Source of the DNA: Strongylocentrotus purpuratus | Lineage: Eukaryota; Echinodermata; Echinoidea; Camarodonta; Strongylocentrotidae | Assembly: GCF_000002235.5 (NCBI RefSeq) | Contig: NW_022145551.1 | Location: 2,552,501-2,616,500 of the forward strand | Direction: 5' to 3' | DNA length: 64,000 nt | Shown: piece by piece, positions 21,866 through 34,400 of the stretch | Position numbering within the stretch: position 1 is the first letter of the stretch | Layout: the number at the start of each line of letters is the position of its first letter | Made by a program: the position numbers and the translations under genes | The notes under the pieces: generated by a model | The model's input: the letters and a program-made list of their open reading frames with translations, nothing else | Database searches by the model: none | Told to the model about the DNA's origin: nothing

Positions 21866-24860
21866 TATGAAATAATCTCTCGGTGTTAGCTTCAATTTAA
21901 AGGGAAATTTATAACTGAAAATAAGTTTTACTTGTACTATGAGTGACGTGTAATAAACACGTGGAGACGATGTTACGGACATTCATATAACCTTTTCCTC
22001 ATAGGCAAGGGTTTGTTTTACTCTTAGGATTTAAAAATGTACACATTTCTTTTGTTTTGAATATAATTTATTGTACTTCCATTCAACAAATTACAACAAC
22101 ACTATGCTCACCCTCATACACATTGTGCTCAACCTCACGCACCGCACACCCTCACCTTTATTCTCAACTCACCCTCCCCTACTCACTCCCTCCACGCACA
22201 CCCACGCATATTCCCGTGTATACACCGGCTAATAATACGCCACGGCTTTTGATAAAAACACCATATCATTCCACGGATCACTCTACGAGAGAAAGTGAGA
22301 TCTGTTGACGCAACAATGCCTCAACGTCACTCCCTCTCCCACCTCTGCACAAATTTGTGAATTTCATGAATGAAAATATCGATCATTCCCAGAGGTGAAT
22401 GTCTTCGAAAGTATTTTGGTCACGTTTGAAATTAGGTCATGTTTAAACAGTAAGGACTCATTAATCAAATCCTTTTAACGTTCGAGAGTGGTTTGGCAGA
22501 AGGTAAAAGAGGCTGATCGATAATTGCCCATGACTATCATATTCAGCGAGCGCCATTCATAATAAGATATACAAAAATGCTTTCATCAAAGTTAGAAATA
22601 ATAAAAGCTGTCGTAATCAACAACAAATATTGTTACTAAATGTTATTTAGAAGAGTTGTTATTCATCAACGCTCCAGTTTCCCTTTTCCCTATAATGTTC
22701 TGTCTTGTCTTCATGGCTTAATTAAAAATATATCCTCTGAATACATGTTTGATCGTGAATGTTATCCTGTCTCTGTTTATGACTTGGAAATGGAATAATT
22801 TACACTCCGCGTCCCGCCCTCCATTTGCAGTGTTTTCTTGACGTCACAGCTGCTGAGAATCAAAAGGTTATTCGACCTATTAAGTCGTTTTGAAAATTCA
22901 CTACAAACACAAACTTATGGAATTGGGAGGGAGTTAATCAGGGTAGCGAGTGATAGCATTCAAATGGTCTAAAATCGAGGTAAAACAAAAGTTGTGAAAA
23001 AAACACAAGACTTTGACTCAGCATCGTATCTGGAGACAATAACGCTTGTCGACAGCCACCACCATGACAATGGGAGAATTCATACCTTAATATACATTGT
23101 TGATGCCCTTCTACTTCTAAACTTATGATGTCGTTCGCTGAGCGGTAAAGGGGGATAAAGTCATTTCATTTAAGACGGAGTTAACTCCTCGCTACTTCTA
23201 GAAGACAAGATCGTTTAATAAAAACCTTGGAGCCAGAAGGACGTTTTATATACCTCTACTTAAAGCAAACTCCTTTTTGATTTTCGGAGGACGACACATT
23301 TCTCAATCGCACATTTCGCAGACAGCAAAAAGAAAACCGGTCTCGACCTGATGAGCTATTTGACATGTGTATCACATGTAAGGGTCTCAGACGCCACGAT
23401 GGCCTGGATGTATACAAGCAGACGAGTTCCGAGACGCAACAATTGGCAGACATAAGAACGCAAAGTCACAAATTTCAAGCGCATTCCTCTTCGGGTATGT
23501 TCGATTTGATTATCTCATTTTCTCGAAAGGGAAACGTTTCAGTAAAGCGTTGGGGCAATGTGTCGCCTTCTTGCACCCTGGTTTAACATTAGACAATAAC
23601 CACCAAAGCCGTGTCTGCGTCAAATAAGATGTAATTTCAGAGAATGCATCATTAAACATGATAAATCAAAAGCAATTCATTAACAGGTTCGAAGAAACTT
23701 TGCAAAAGTGAGATTTACGCTCCTGTAATTACCTTCAAGCCACAGTTGGTCTTATACTCGATACTCAATACTTTGGAGGGGATGGGAAACATAGACATTT
23801 TTAATTCACTGACAAGGTACTTATAAAATAATTTCAATGAATCATTATTATGAAAATGTTAACATTATCATTTGCAAATTTAATTACAAAATACATTCAT
23901 CATTAAGAATCCCTCTACGTTAAAGAATTGAAGAATGATCATGAATATGTTATCAAGATTATAATTCTGAAAAGATACCCAGATATTTTCATCTAGAAGA
24001 AAAACAAATCATTTAAATATTGCATTGATTTGTATTTGTTTTCAGATAACAACATTATTCTACTGGTCATTTGCTCTTCATTCAATTTCGTCTTTCCATA
24101 TCAAATTTATTCTACATTTTTCTCTTAGAAATCAAGTTGAAGCCAATTAAACAATTTCACATTGAATGTTAATCAAGAGACTATATTTTCTTGATTTTCC
24201 TTCAATTTTGAATACTAATCTATGCTAACAATGAGTATTTGAAAATTTTCTATTATTCTAATGCTGAGTGTTGCACAAGTGATTCCTGCTCGGCCATGAA
24301 AACCTTTTGTAAGCTTGAAGTGTGGGGATTTAAGATCTGGAAAGGCTTTGGCCATTTTTCATCGTCCCTGTCTCGTATCCGTCTATGGTGTACGTCATTT
24401 TCATTCTCAAAGAAGCATTTTACTCCCTATGACGTAGAAGAAGTCAGTCCCCTTGACCGGTTGCGTTCACATTCCGCCGAAATCACAGTGTCTATCAGCC
24501 AAGCCAGATTTGTGGAAGTTTAAGTTCCTTTCTTTTAAGTTTATTTCAAGGATTCCTCTCGATTTTACTTATATCTATTTTCTACAAACAGAGTTAAGTA
24601 AAAGTGGGTCGGAGGTCGTGAATAAGACGTTCACTATGCTTTACCTCTTCTCTTAGACTTGCGTCATGACAAATAAAACCGTTATCAAACAGGTTTCTTG
24701 TGTGAAGACAGCCACATAAAGTTCGCCAAAGTGGGGCTGTAGACAAACCGCTTTTAATACGTAACTTTAAGCAAACATCTTTGATGCTTTTTGACTTTCT
24801 AAGAGCAGTCCTTAACGACGCGTGCGTGAGGATACTGCATGGTGTTTTAGCTCTTACGTG
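21866..24860. other. 3-kb stretch with no recognised gene
   Basis: A CAC-rich pyrimidine segment lies at about 22100-22210. The rest is unique-looking. Open frames at 23365-23586 and 24239-24523 have no recognisable domain or splice context. Confidence 0.45.
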
Positions 24861-24864
24861 TTAA

Positions 24865-25409
24865 AGGGATAGTTGAGTTCTGTTTTCAGACCGCGAATGC
24901 CTTCAAAGTGCATGGTTATTGCTCTTATTCGTGTCTATGACATTTCTAGTGCCCTTTTAGGATCTAACATTGCTATGAAGGTAATAACCCCCAAATGTGT
25001 GAAATTTAGCCAAAACGATCATACAAATCCAGCTCCACTTTCAACAAAATATGGTAACCGTTAATTAATTTATTTATAATAACAATACATGGGCCGGCTG
25101 GTTGTGCGTAATAACCAACACGAAAAATCCAACAAAAAAGCCAACATCGGCTTGGGTGAAATACAACGTAAAAGGCGCTATTTCGTTTTTACAATGGCTT
25201 TTTCAAATTATCGAATATTTGTGGTGGTACACAAATATTATAAATTGTTATATCTATGGATATTCAGCAGTCTCTGAACCGATTTTGATCAAACAAAGAT
25301 GATTGTGTAATTTAAATTCTATGTTATTTCAAATTTGACACTCAGTTTTTCACTATCTCACAAAAAATATTTTGTGAAGCGCCCTCTGCAACAGAACTCA
25401 ACTTTCCCT
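24865..25409. mobile_element. 545-bp TTAA-flanked MITE
   Basis: TTAA occurs at 24861-24864 and 25410-25413. Just inside, AGGGATAGTTGAGTTCTGTT is mirrored by AACAGAACTCAACTTTCCCT. The terminal motif TTGAGTTCTG is shared with the shorter TTAA elements at 4844, 27179 and 51409, suggesting the same transposase. No coding frame is inside. Confidence 0.8.
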
Positions 25410-25413
25410 TTAA

Positions 25414-26193
25414 GGAGGCATGCGCTTTAAAGGTTAGATTGGAAATCTGTCAATTACAGGTTCTTTTTGTCGGTACGATTTTACTAACGCTTAAATGCTC
25501 CTCTATCAAAGCACTCTGTAATAGAACGCTTTCTCTTCGTGAAGGAGATATTTTATATCTGGAAGTGACTATCTTTCAACCTACGTCTCTAATTGTTTTG
25601 AAGTTTTTATTTTTGTAATGAATCACATAAATGAACCGACCGACTTTTGGGGTATGTACAACAATTTTCACGTAACATAGATTTGAAATGATTGAAAATA
25701 AACAGAAAATAAACTGATTAGCATTCACGAAAATGTGTACAATAGTTTTTTGATTAAGGTGAAGTAATATTGAAGTTTAATATGCAATTAATGAGATGCT
25801 ATTCAAGTTATTTTTGATTGCCTACTGCGAATAAATAAATGCATGGAAAAGCCTTTTTGTGCTTTTCCGGTCTAATGTGACGGAGATTGTATGTATGTAA
25901 CATATAAAAGGCATATGTGCTTCTCCATGTTTAAACGAGAATCGAGCCAAACACACAGTTTGATGATTTTACTTCTGAGTCTCCGACTGTTATAATTTGA
26001 TTAAAGGTATTACAAAGTTTTAGTATGGGGTCATGAATTTGGTTCAAATGAACATATTGGAAGCATATGCAATCCTACCATATTCAGTTATCGTTGTCGC
26101 GATTGAAATCGAGTCCAAACTTTTGAAATCGTGAATAATAAACTCTCAAGGTCAAGATATTAATTAAGCTATAAAATTCACAACGCCACAACT
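25414..26193. other. AT-rich stretch, no gene seen
   Basis: No coding exon, RNA gene or element ends were recognised. Confidence 0.5.
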
Positions 26194-26358
26194 AGGCGTT
26201 GTGGCGTGCGCCTGTAATCCAGCTTACAGTGGAAGTTACAAACTGATTCAGCCGAGGACGCAGGTTCGAAACTGAGTCACGTCTTTCGGATGGTGACGTT
26301 AAAGGTCGGTCCCCAGACGTAAATAATCATATCTGATTGATACACGTCTGTAAAAACC
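26194..26358 (+). mobile_element. SINE with an Alu/7SL-like head
   Basis: The head reads TGGCGTGCGCCTGTAATCC, very close to the Alu-domain start of 7SL RNA, and acts as a box A. Box B is GGTTCGAAACT about 50 bases on. The tail has GAGTCACGTCTTTCGGATGG, then GTGACGTTAAAGGTCGG and GATTGATACACGTCTGT. The same element occurs inverted at 50355-50522, and the tail occurs behind other heads at 34.97 and 35.83 kb. Confidence 0.75.
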
Positions 26359-26719
26359 AAATACACACACACATTCATATAAAACTATGTTTCTTGACTA
26401 AAATAGACCGATTTGCTATTCCCATTTGGAAATTATATTTCACAACTACATATTCTGAAACTTTCATGGTCGCAGCTACATGTATCATTGTACGGCCGAA
26501 GGCGCTATTTAAAATTTATCAAAATTTACCGGGAGCACCGGTAAATTTTCATATTCAATTTTTCTCTAGGGCAGAAGTGTTTTAGGGGCTAAACTGCTAG
26601 TGCTTATAATACATCCACAGGGGCATCTAAATATATCAAAATTGTAAAGAATCACTATCCACACAATTTTCAAAATTTCCCAAAACTTTGTATTACCTTT
26701 AATATTTTGCTGACCATGT

Positions 26720-26992
26720 CCCTGTTCATTATCATTATCATGATGTTCAAAATAATTTTGATTGCTATCCTCATCATCATCATCACCATTATGATCTATT
26801 TCATCATCATCATCGTAATCATTTTCATCATCACCACCACCACCACCATCATCTCCATCCTCTTTATCATCACTATCATGTTCATCATCATCCTCATCAT
26901 CACCACCATCATCGTCATCATCATGATAAGTATTACCACCCCGCTTTCATCTTCATCATCATCATCATCACCACCATCATCAATAATATAAG
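26720..26992. repeat. ATC/ACC trinucleotide repeat
   Basis: About 270 bases of ATC, ACC and ATT triplets with interruptions. The Ile- and Asp-rich frames over it are not genes. Confidence 0.95.
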
Positions 26993-27178
26993 CGCTCACA
27001 TCACATTACCTAAACTATCATTTATATATTAACCACCTCACCTCATCTTTCATGATACCTAGTATTTAAATATATTTACCTCTTTGATTGAGTGATCGAT
27101 TCGAATTTATTCCATTTCATGTCAATCTTTCCTCCTAATCTTTTGATCATTCTACATCCATTTGACAAAAATACTTAA

Positions 27179-27564
27179 AGATAAGTTTGAGTTCTGGGAA
27201 GAGGTGAAAAATAATTTGTGAGCGTTATCGTTCTTATTATGCAAGTGTGGAAGAACATCAGATAAGACATGTTCCCTGAAAAGCATGGCTCTTCAAATGC
27301 CTTCATATTTTAAATATGTCATGTAACATCGTAAAACTCCGGGGTAGGATTTTTACGGCACGTGTTCGTGTAGTCCCATATACATCTTTCTGTGTACAGT
27401 GTTTGTAACTTGACCAAGACTTGGCCAAATTTCTTATCATTTCGATGATTCCAGAACCTTGTAATACAAACAAATTCTTATATGCTAGATGATCAACCTT
27501 TTCTGATCGATTCCACACCGTTTCTTTCACAATGCAATCGCATGACCAGAACTCAACTTCATCT
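27179..27564 (-). mobile_element. TTAA-type MITE, copy 2 (best preserved)
   Basis: Flanked by TTAA at 27175-27178 and 27565-27568. The ends AGATAAGTTTGAGTTCTGG and CCAGAACTCAACTTCATCT are inverted repeats. It is inverted relative to copy 1 at 4844-5228, with close similarity along its length. The frame at 27303-27530 is internal to the element and not a gene. Confidence 0.85.
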
Positions 27565-27568
27565 TTAA

Positions 27569-29971
27569 ATTATATGTTATTTACCTCTCGCGGCAAGTGT
27601 AAGAAGATACATGTATAACCACCTGTTATAGCGCTTTAATTTGTTGTACCTACGTCTGTGACCTTGGCCTTTTATTTGCCATGTACATGTTTTTTCGGGG
27701 AAACGACAAGATAACCATCCTTTTTCTATCGAAATATGTCATTGTTGTACAGCACCGTGTCAGGTTTATCACTGTAAGAGATAGCAATGTAATTCTATGT
27801 GATAGTATGGGAAACGCTCCCTGTGTGAGTTCAAACCCTTTTCAGAATCATTTGTCACAATTTATTTCAGTACAGGTCGCCATGTTTCAGGTTCAATGAT
27901 TCAATGCCCTAAATGTCACCTTTATAAAATAAAATTTGCACAAAGACGTCTATAACAATTCCCCTTCTGCCTTTTTTTGTTGTCGGTACTTTGCTATACA
28001 TTAAAAATACTTATTTTCTGCTGATGAATTGAGATATTTCATGTCGTTAAAGATGATCTTCCATATTTTGAGGGACTGTATAAACTTCTATCCACAGTTT
28101 TTGAGAGGCAATTAAATTGTATGAACATGCACCGAGTAGGGGATATATGTCACATTGCAATGTTACTATTTGGAAAGAAATACAAAGGGAAACAACATGG
28201 TAACTTATTTCTTGAACTGCTCGCAAATATTTTAACCACTTGTTATCGATCAATTCATGTAATATCGAAGGCAGTATTACCACCCCCCAAAATAGAATGT
28301 TGTAGTCGCCGTTCCTCCATTTTTATAATGGTATTAGGCATAAATATGAGGAAGCAGACGTAAAGAAAGATAAATAAGCAACAGATTTGAAGTTTTTGTA
28401 AGCCATTTTATTTCAATAATCTTCTTATTTTTTTCTTGGAATACTTTCTTAGATTTCGATGTCGTAGACATCAGATAAAAGCAAAATACATCATAATTAT
28501 ATACACATATATTTCTCTTTACTATCTTCTATAATTCATCTCTGTACATAGATCAAAAAGCATTTCATATATAGCAGAAATTATCTAAAAACTGCATTTG
28601 ATAACGTCTTCAAGACGTTAAGGTCATAAAAATAGGACATAGTTATAAGACAAGTATAATAATTGCAATATACTTGATGACACAACAAGTTTCGTATAAA
28701 TCAATATATTTGGCATCTTAAAATTAAATAGTTGCATAACCATTTTTCGAAGTGAGATACGAGGAACATAAAAAGGACAGTGGTACAATCATATGGTACA
28801 AATTAATGCATTAATTCGGATCTGTATGATAACAATTAATAGTCTAGCTACAAATAGACGATGTTATAAATGGCCATCAGTTTAAATGTCGTAGATGACA
28901 GATAAAATATCCACACATTCATTTATTTGGTAATTTTAAACTTAAGTCATCAAAAGGTAAATAAGTGATCCTCACTCGGAGATTGTGATATTAATTTTCT
29001 TTCTCCTTATGTTTAATTAGCTGTTTAATGAACAGATTTGATAACAAAAAAAGGACGAATGGAATTAAGTAAGCCCTCCAAATTAATCATATGCTTTTGG
29101 AATGGGTCTGTTCAAAATTCTCTTATTCAATATTTTTTCAGAGCTACAGCCTCTCTGCTTAACTCCATTCCTCATGAAAAGGAGATTTCTTTTTTTTTAA
29201 TCCATTGAGACGAGTTAAAGTTTGCATATTCAACTGGATGTTACAGTTTTAAATCTTATGTTAGAGACACAAAAATATGGATTTCATTTTAGGCCTAATC
29301 TATATAGAGGATGAATATCCCCAATGCATGGTTTAATAATACATCTACATGTACTTGAATGTAACATAATGATATTCCTCTTCTCCTCCAATACAAATAA
29401 CAAATTATTTTTTTGTTCATCATATTTTGGATAACTCACACACAGTCATCTTTTTATAAATATCGTCTGCTAGGTGCTAGAGGGGCGTTACCTCTAAGTC
29501 AAAGTAATTGAAAAAGGTGCCCTTCTGGCTTATAGGAAACGATATGATAGAGCCTTCGGCACTGCCGACCTTGCCAGACACCAAGAGGAATATAATTATC
29601 CCTAGTAAAGCAAAGAAAATTGAAGGAAATAACTAAACATCATATTATATTGAAGGATTGGTGTCTTGCCAAGTTAGAAACAAAAAAATGTTTTTGTTTT
29701 GTATCAGTTTTACTACGATAGAGAGGTGGTCGCTTATACAGGTTTGCAAGTTATATGACGGTTCAAGAAATATAGCATTTTTTTCAGCGAATATTTTGAC
29801 AAAGTACATTACCATCAGAAAGATTTGATTACATAATCGTCAAACAATGAAAATGAACAACCTAACCACGGTGCTAAAATACAAATTTATATTTGTCTAC
29901 TTTGTTCGATTCCCAATTTATCGCGATATTTGCGAAAAACATATGAAAATGGATTTTAACTAAACATTGTA
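27569..29971. other. 2.4-kb AT-rich stretch, no gene seen
   Basis: No exon, RNA gene or element with clear ends was recognised. Short open frames at 27681-27899 and 28121-28363 lack supporting signals. Confidence 0.45.
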
Positions 29972-30105
29972 CCTGGGACTCGTTTCACAAAGCATTTGGT
30001 TCCATGAAAATGACAAAAATCAGAAACAAGGATTGCACTAGCTTATAGTTATAACAAAAACTGTCATCTGTTACTGATGACATGTTTTGGGAAATGAAAC
30101 CCAGG
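29972..30105. mobile_element. 134-bp MITE with CCTGGG ends
   Basis: CCTGGGACTCGTTTCACAAA at the left is mirrored imperfectly by TTTTGGGAAATGAAACCCAGG. Inside, ATGACAAAAATCAG pairs with AACTGTCAT-type sequence. End style and size resemble the element at 18223-18355. Confidence 0.65.
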
Positions 30106-30612
30106 AATAAGAACTATATCTTTATAATATATTATATAAGGGAGAATTATGAAAGAAATACAATCATTGGCATCGCATGGAGATATTTATTTCTACTAAA
30201 TTGATTTTAAAAGACTGCCGACAATATTGCGATTACTTTCTCGTAGACATAATACCAGCAGCTGAGTGTTATGACACTTTGGGTCGCTCACCTTTTTCGT
30301 GAAAGTTGGATTTCTATATAAAGCTTACACAAGTGAGGAGCCTAAACTACCATTATTTTTTTTCTTCAAGAATACACATTTGATTTGGAAACACCTTCTC
30401 GAAACCGCGAAAGATTAACATACTGTTTTAGTGAGACCTACAAAAATATCACTATCATGGCATACGAAAAGAAACCCCCAAAAAAGTATAACAAAAAGGA
30501 CGACAGAGGACGCTGTTCATCATAATACTTGTCTAGGTTTGAGTTTGTTTTAATCCTAAAGTAGACCTAAAAACAGAGATGTAGAGGTGCAGAATGTGCT
30601 GTTTGTGCACGA

Positions 30613-30618
30613 TTTATT
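30613..30618 (-). promoter_or_regulatory. Possible poly(A) signal of the PRR5-like gene
   Basis: AATAAA on the minus strand about 560 bases after the stop codon at 31178. It is the first canonical hexamer I found downstream. Confidence 0.3.
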
Positions 30619-31177
30619 GCAAAGAGAGCCCAAAATGTAACGATTACAGATAGCCCCATATTTTCCCTTTATAATTAGCCATATGCAAGAATACATCCAT
30701 TGCAAATGATATTGCGTATACAATCGATAGACAGACAAACTAGTATCAGGGAATGCACACCAGTATCCAAGCAAAAGAAAACCCTCTAAATCAATGATCT
30801 GCATGTTATCATTAACCCAAATGCCATTAGCTTTGTGATAATATATTTCTGAAAGGGTAGCCAAATTAGGAGAAAGGAATCGTAACACTTTGCAATCACT
30901 TTGTTAGTAATAATAATTAGTAAATGTTCGGTGTAATGAGTTAAGGAGAGGTTAACAGAGGGAGAGAGAGAGATATCAGAATTGTTCATATTTCATGATC
31001 ACACTTTTAACAAGTTTGGTCCAATTTTGACAAAAGGTAACGTTATAAATATTTGTATATCCGCTGCTTGGTCTCGGATAAGGTATACCTCTGACAATCT
31101 ACGTTCAACAGGAAGCTTTTATAGCAGTGCTCTTATAATCGTACATGGAAGAAAATAACTTTGAATGTACACTGCCG

Positions 31178-31458
31178 TTATCTCCTCCCGTCAAACTCGA
31201 TTTCCGATTTCGACCGTCTCCTCTCCCGACAAGATCCGACAAAACCCGAGCGGTCGACTTCTTCCAGCGTCTCCAGCGAACTGAGAACGAGGGCGCTACC
31301 CCTCCTCTGATGAGTCATCTGTAGTCTCCTGGCAGCCACATTCTCACGTGCGTGGGACGACGGCGATGAAGGCGTGGACCCACCCGACGTGTTCGCGAGG
31401 TAATCCATGTTGGACGGCTGTATTTGGAGGCTAAGCCTCTGCAGGGATCGTTGTCGGT
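31178..31458 (-). CDS. PRR5: PRR5-like, proposed terminal exon
   Basis: Follows ACAAATTCAG and needs one base; G from the previous exon makes Asp. The 92-residue tail is Ser/Arg-rich with basophilic-kinase-like sites (RQRSLQRLS; QRRGS; RRRSKS) and an acidic SSLETLEEVDRSG. No homologous block was recognised, which is expected for the diverged PRR5 C-terminus. The link across a 4.7-kb intron rests on phase, strand and coding-like composition. Confidence 0.6.
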
Positions 31459-34400
31459 CTGAATTTGTATGTATATATATATATATATGCATATATGCGT
31501 TTCGGGCGGGGTTTTCCAAAGAATGTTATAGTGCATGGATTTTGGATGGGGATGGAGTTCATTTTAAATATATGAATCGAAGGGATGTATTTAGATATTG
31601 AAAGGATAGATGTTTGTTATATTGGAATTTCAAAGTGATTGGATGGAGTGAAGGGGATGAAAGTGCATGAAAATGACATGGTGCTAAAAAGGAAAATAAA
31701 TATAGTTATATATGAAGAAGCATTCTTGCGGGTAGATGCCGAGATTTAAAAGTATATAAGCGGTAACAGAATGAAATAGAGTTACAGAATGAGTGCAATA
31801 ATCAGAAACATACAGGATACACGAAAACAAACTTGCAAATGTAGTATACACAAACAGAAAAGATAACAGGATTTTCATAGTCCCCCACGAAATCATGGGT
31901 AAGAAAAGCGAAAGAAAATGCGAAGATTACAAACAAATTATTTATTTGTTGTATGTTTTTTTAAATATACACTCAACAGACCAATAGCAGAACAAAAATA
32001 AACCACAGCTTAGCAAAGAATGAACCGACAGATATAAGCACGCAGAGAGAAGAAAGGATTTAAAGAGACAAATTTAAAAAGAATAAAAGACAGTGGGTTT
32101 TAATAGGTCGTTGTCAAAAATAATACGCATTTACATTTGCATTTATTTAATTACAATTTGTGTGTTTGTTTGCAAAAGAGGTAAATTAAAGTGACGTGCA
32201 ATTTGGAACAGGAAAATTGATTCAGACGGCAGAGCAGGGTGAAGAAAAAGTGAATAAGAATTAAAAAAGAATCAAAAAGCAACAATGATTTGTTTTTATA
32301 AAAAGGTCATGATGTTCATTCGATCAATAGTCGCAATTTATGCCAATAAGATAATGAATAGAGAAGATTTGGGGAAGGATTTCTTAAATAAACCACAGTT
32401 ATAAATGTTTTGAGAGCGAACAAATGTGTGACAATTGCATAGCGGTATTACAAAGCAGAAAAAACCGGTAGCACACAAGACAGATACAGCAAGCAATACG
32501 TTTAATACAGTATTGCGGAAGCGGATGGATTTTTTCCGGATGAATTTGAATATTCAAGATGGCGCGTGAACAATGGAAAAATTGACCAATAATGAATGAA
32601 AAATATTTCAGTTGGGGAAAGGGTGAATAAAAGGAAAGAAATAACAATATTAATCAAGTGAGTTTATGTTGATAACTTTCAGGCAAACTCTGGATTTTGG
32701 GTACGTTTCTATATATACAATCATGCATTTTGTTGTTAGTCAATATAATGGTGTGGGGGAAACAAAAATAAATAAAAAAGAAATCATAATTAACAACGTA
32801 ATAAACAAATTCAATTGAAATACAATTCGTATTGCAAATAATAGAACGGAATGGTGTAGAATCTTCGGCTTTGGATTAAATGGGTTCAACAATGAACATA
32901 GTGACAAGTGATGATTCGTGCAAATGAGAAGTGATGGTGAACCAGTCTCTAGGGAATGCGTCTATTAATTGGACCTTGTGACTAATTTGGGTTACATTTA
33001 GACACCAGACGCGATACTATCTATCAACTTAGGAGCCTTAATTAAGCTCAACTCATACTCTGAGTTTAAAAGTTTGTTCTGGCTAAAATGTAATCAGCAG
33101 CGCCGGAAAGCAAAGCTAAGCAGTACAAGGAAAAATGGTATAAGAGTTTGTCTCAAAATGACAAGACTAATTCCTGTAAAATCGCTTGGTTAATACGTAA
33201 GGCTGTCTTTGGTTAGAGAATACAAATGCACCACATTTATCCCAGGCAACTTAAATTTCCCTGTTTGCAAGTTTCATCTTTCCCTCCACCAATAAGAAGA
33301 GCAAGCAAAGAAATAAAGCCTTTGTCTTTAATACTAATTTCAGCCATTGCTATTTGCCTTTGCAGATTCGATCATTTCATTATCTAACTCAGGCATAGAT
33401 TCAGAAGGGTGATCGGGAGTATCGTCGGAGAAGCGCATGCGCATGAACTTTCGTCTGACATTGTTAATGCGAAAGCTGAATCTGGATCTGCGCAGGAAGG
33501 CTAAACTCGGTGACGCGAATGCGCGCGGGACATACCCTGGAGCTATTGCGCAGGAATGGTGACGACATCAAAAACAATGGATCACCACGTGACAACATTG
33601 GACCAATGAAATGGGACATGCAACCGGTAAGTGATGACGTCACTTGACGGTGACAAAGTGAAAGGGGAGTTTATTTCACGGATGGTTTGAATGGGGAGAG
33701 GAATGGAACAAAAAGACAAAATCGGGAAACGTGTTAAAATTTTGGATCGAAAAGTAAAAGAAATCTCAGCAAATCAAACGCGTTTTGCTATAGCAGAATG
33801 TGAGACAGTAAAATTATCAATAAAAAAACTACTGTACACTCAGTAACAAAAGACAGGGGATGTCTAAATAAAAAGCTTTAAATTTAGCTTCACAAAAGGC
33901 TAGTGAGAACAGATTCTTTAAAACGAGTGCTTCGAGATAAGAAGTCGGGTACTACGTTATAAAATCTACATTGACAAGGATAGTGTGGCCTGCTACATCT
34001 AAAATGGATTTTGAGCGAACAGGTTGGAAGATTTTACGATACAATAATGGAGGAAATTGGAATATAATATAGGAAATATGAAAACATAGCATAATGATAT
34101 AAAAGAATACATTGGGCCTGGAACAACGACTAAAATCAACAATACGTGTTATTATAAGACCAATACCAGGACTTTGTCTCATACTGAGTTGTTGCGATTG
34201 ATTCCAGACTGATTGCAAATTGTTCGCAAACTCGCAAACTCTAATCTCTTAAGTTGCAATTGTTTATGTTGCGAGCAAGTTGAATTTACCGTAGCCTTTT
34301 ATAAGACGCCAAACAGAAGGGATTGTTAGATTAAAACGAGGTACCAAAATGATGATGTTACAATAGGTCAATCCAGCAGGTTACCATGTATTGCAAGTTA

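Noticed and set aside
26707..26999. Ile-rich and Asp/Met-rich frames
   Set aside because: They translate the ATC trinucleotide repeat.
27303..27530. 75-codon minus-strand frame
   Set aside because: It is internal to a TTAA-flanked MITE, and the equivalent frame in the 4.8-kb copy is broken.
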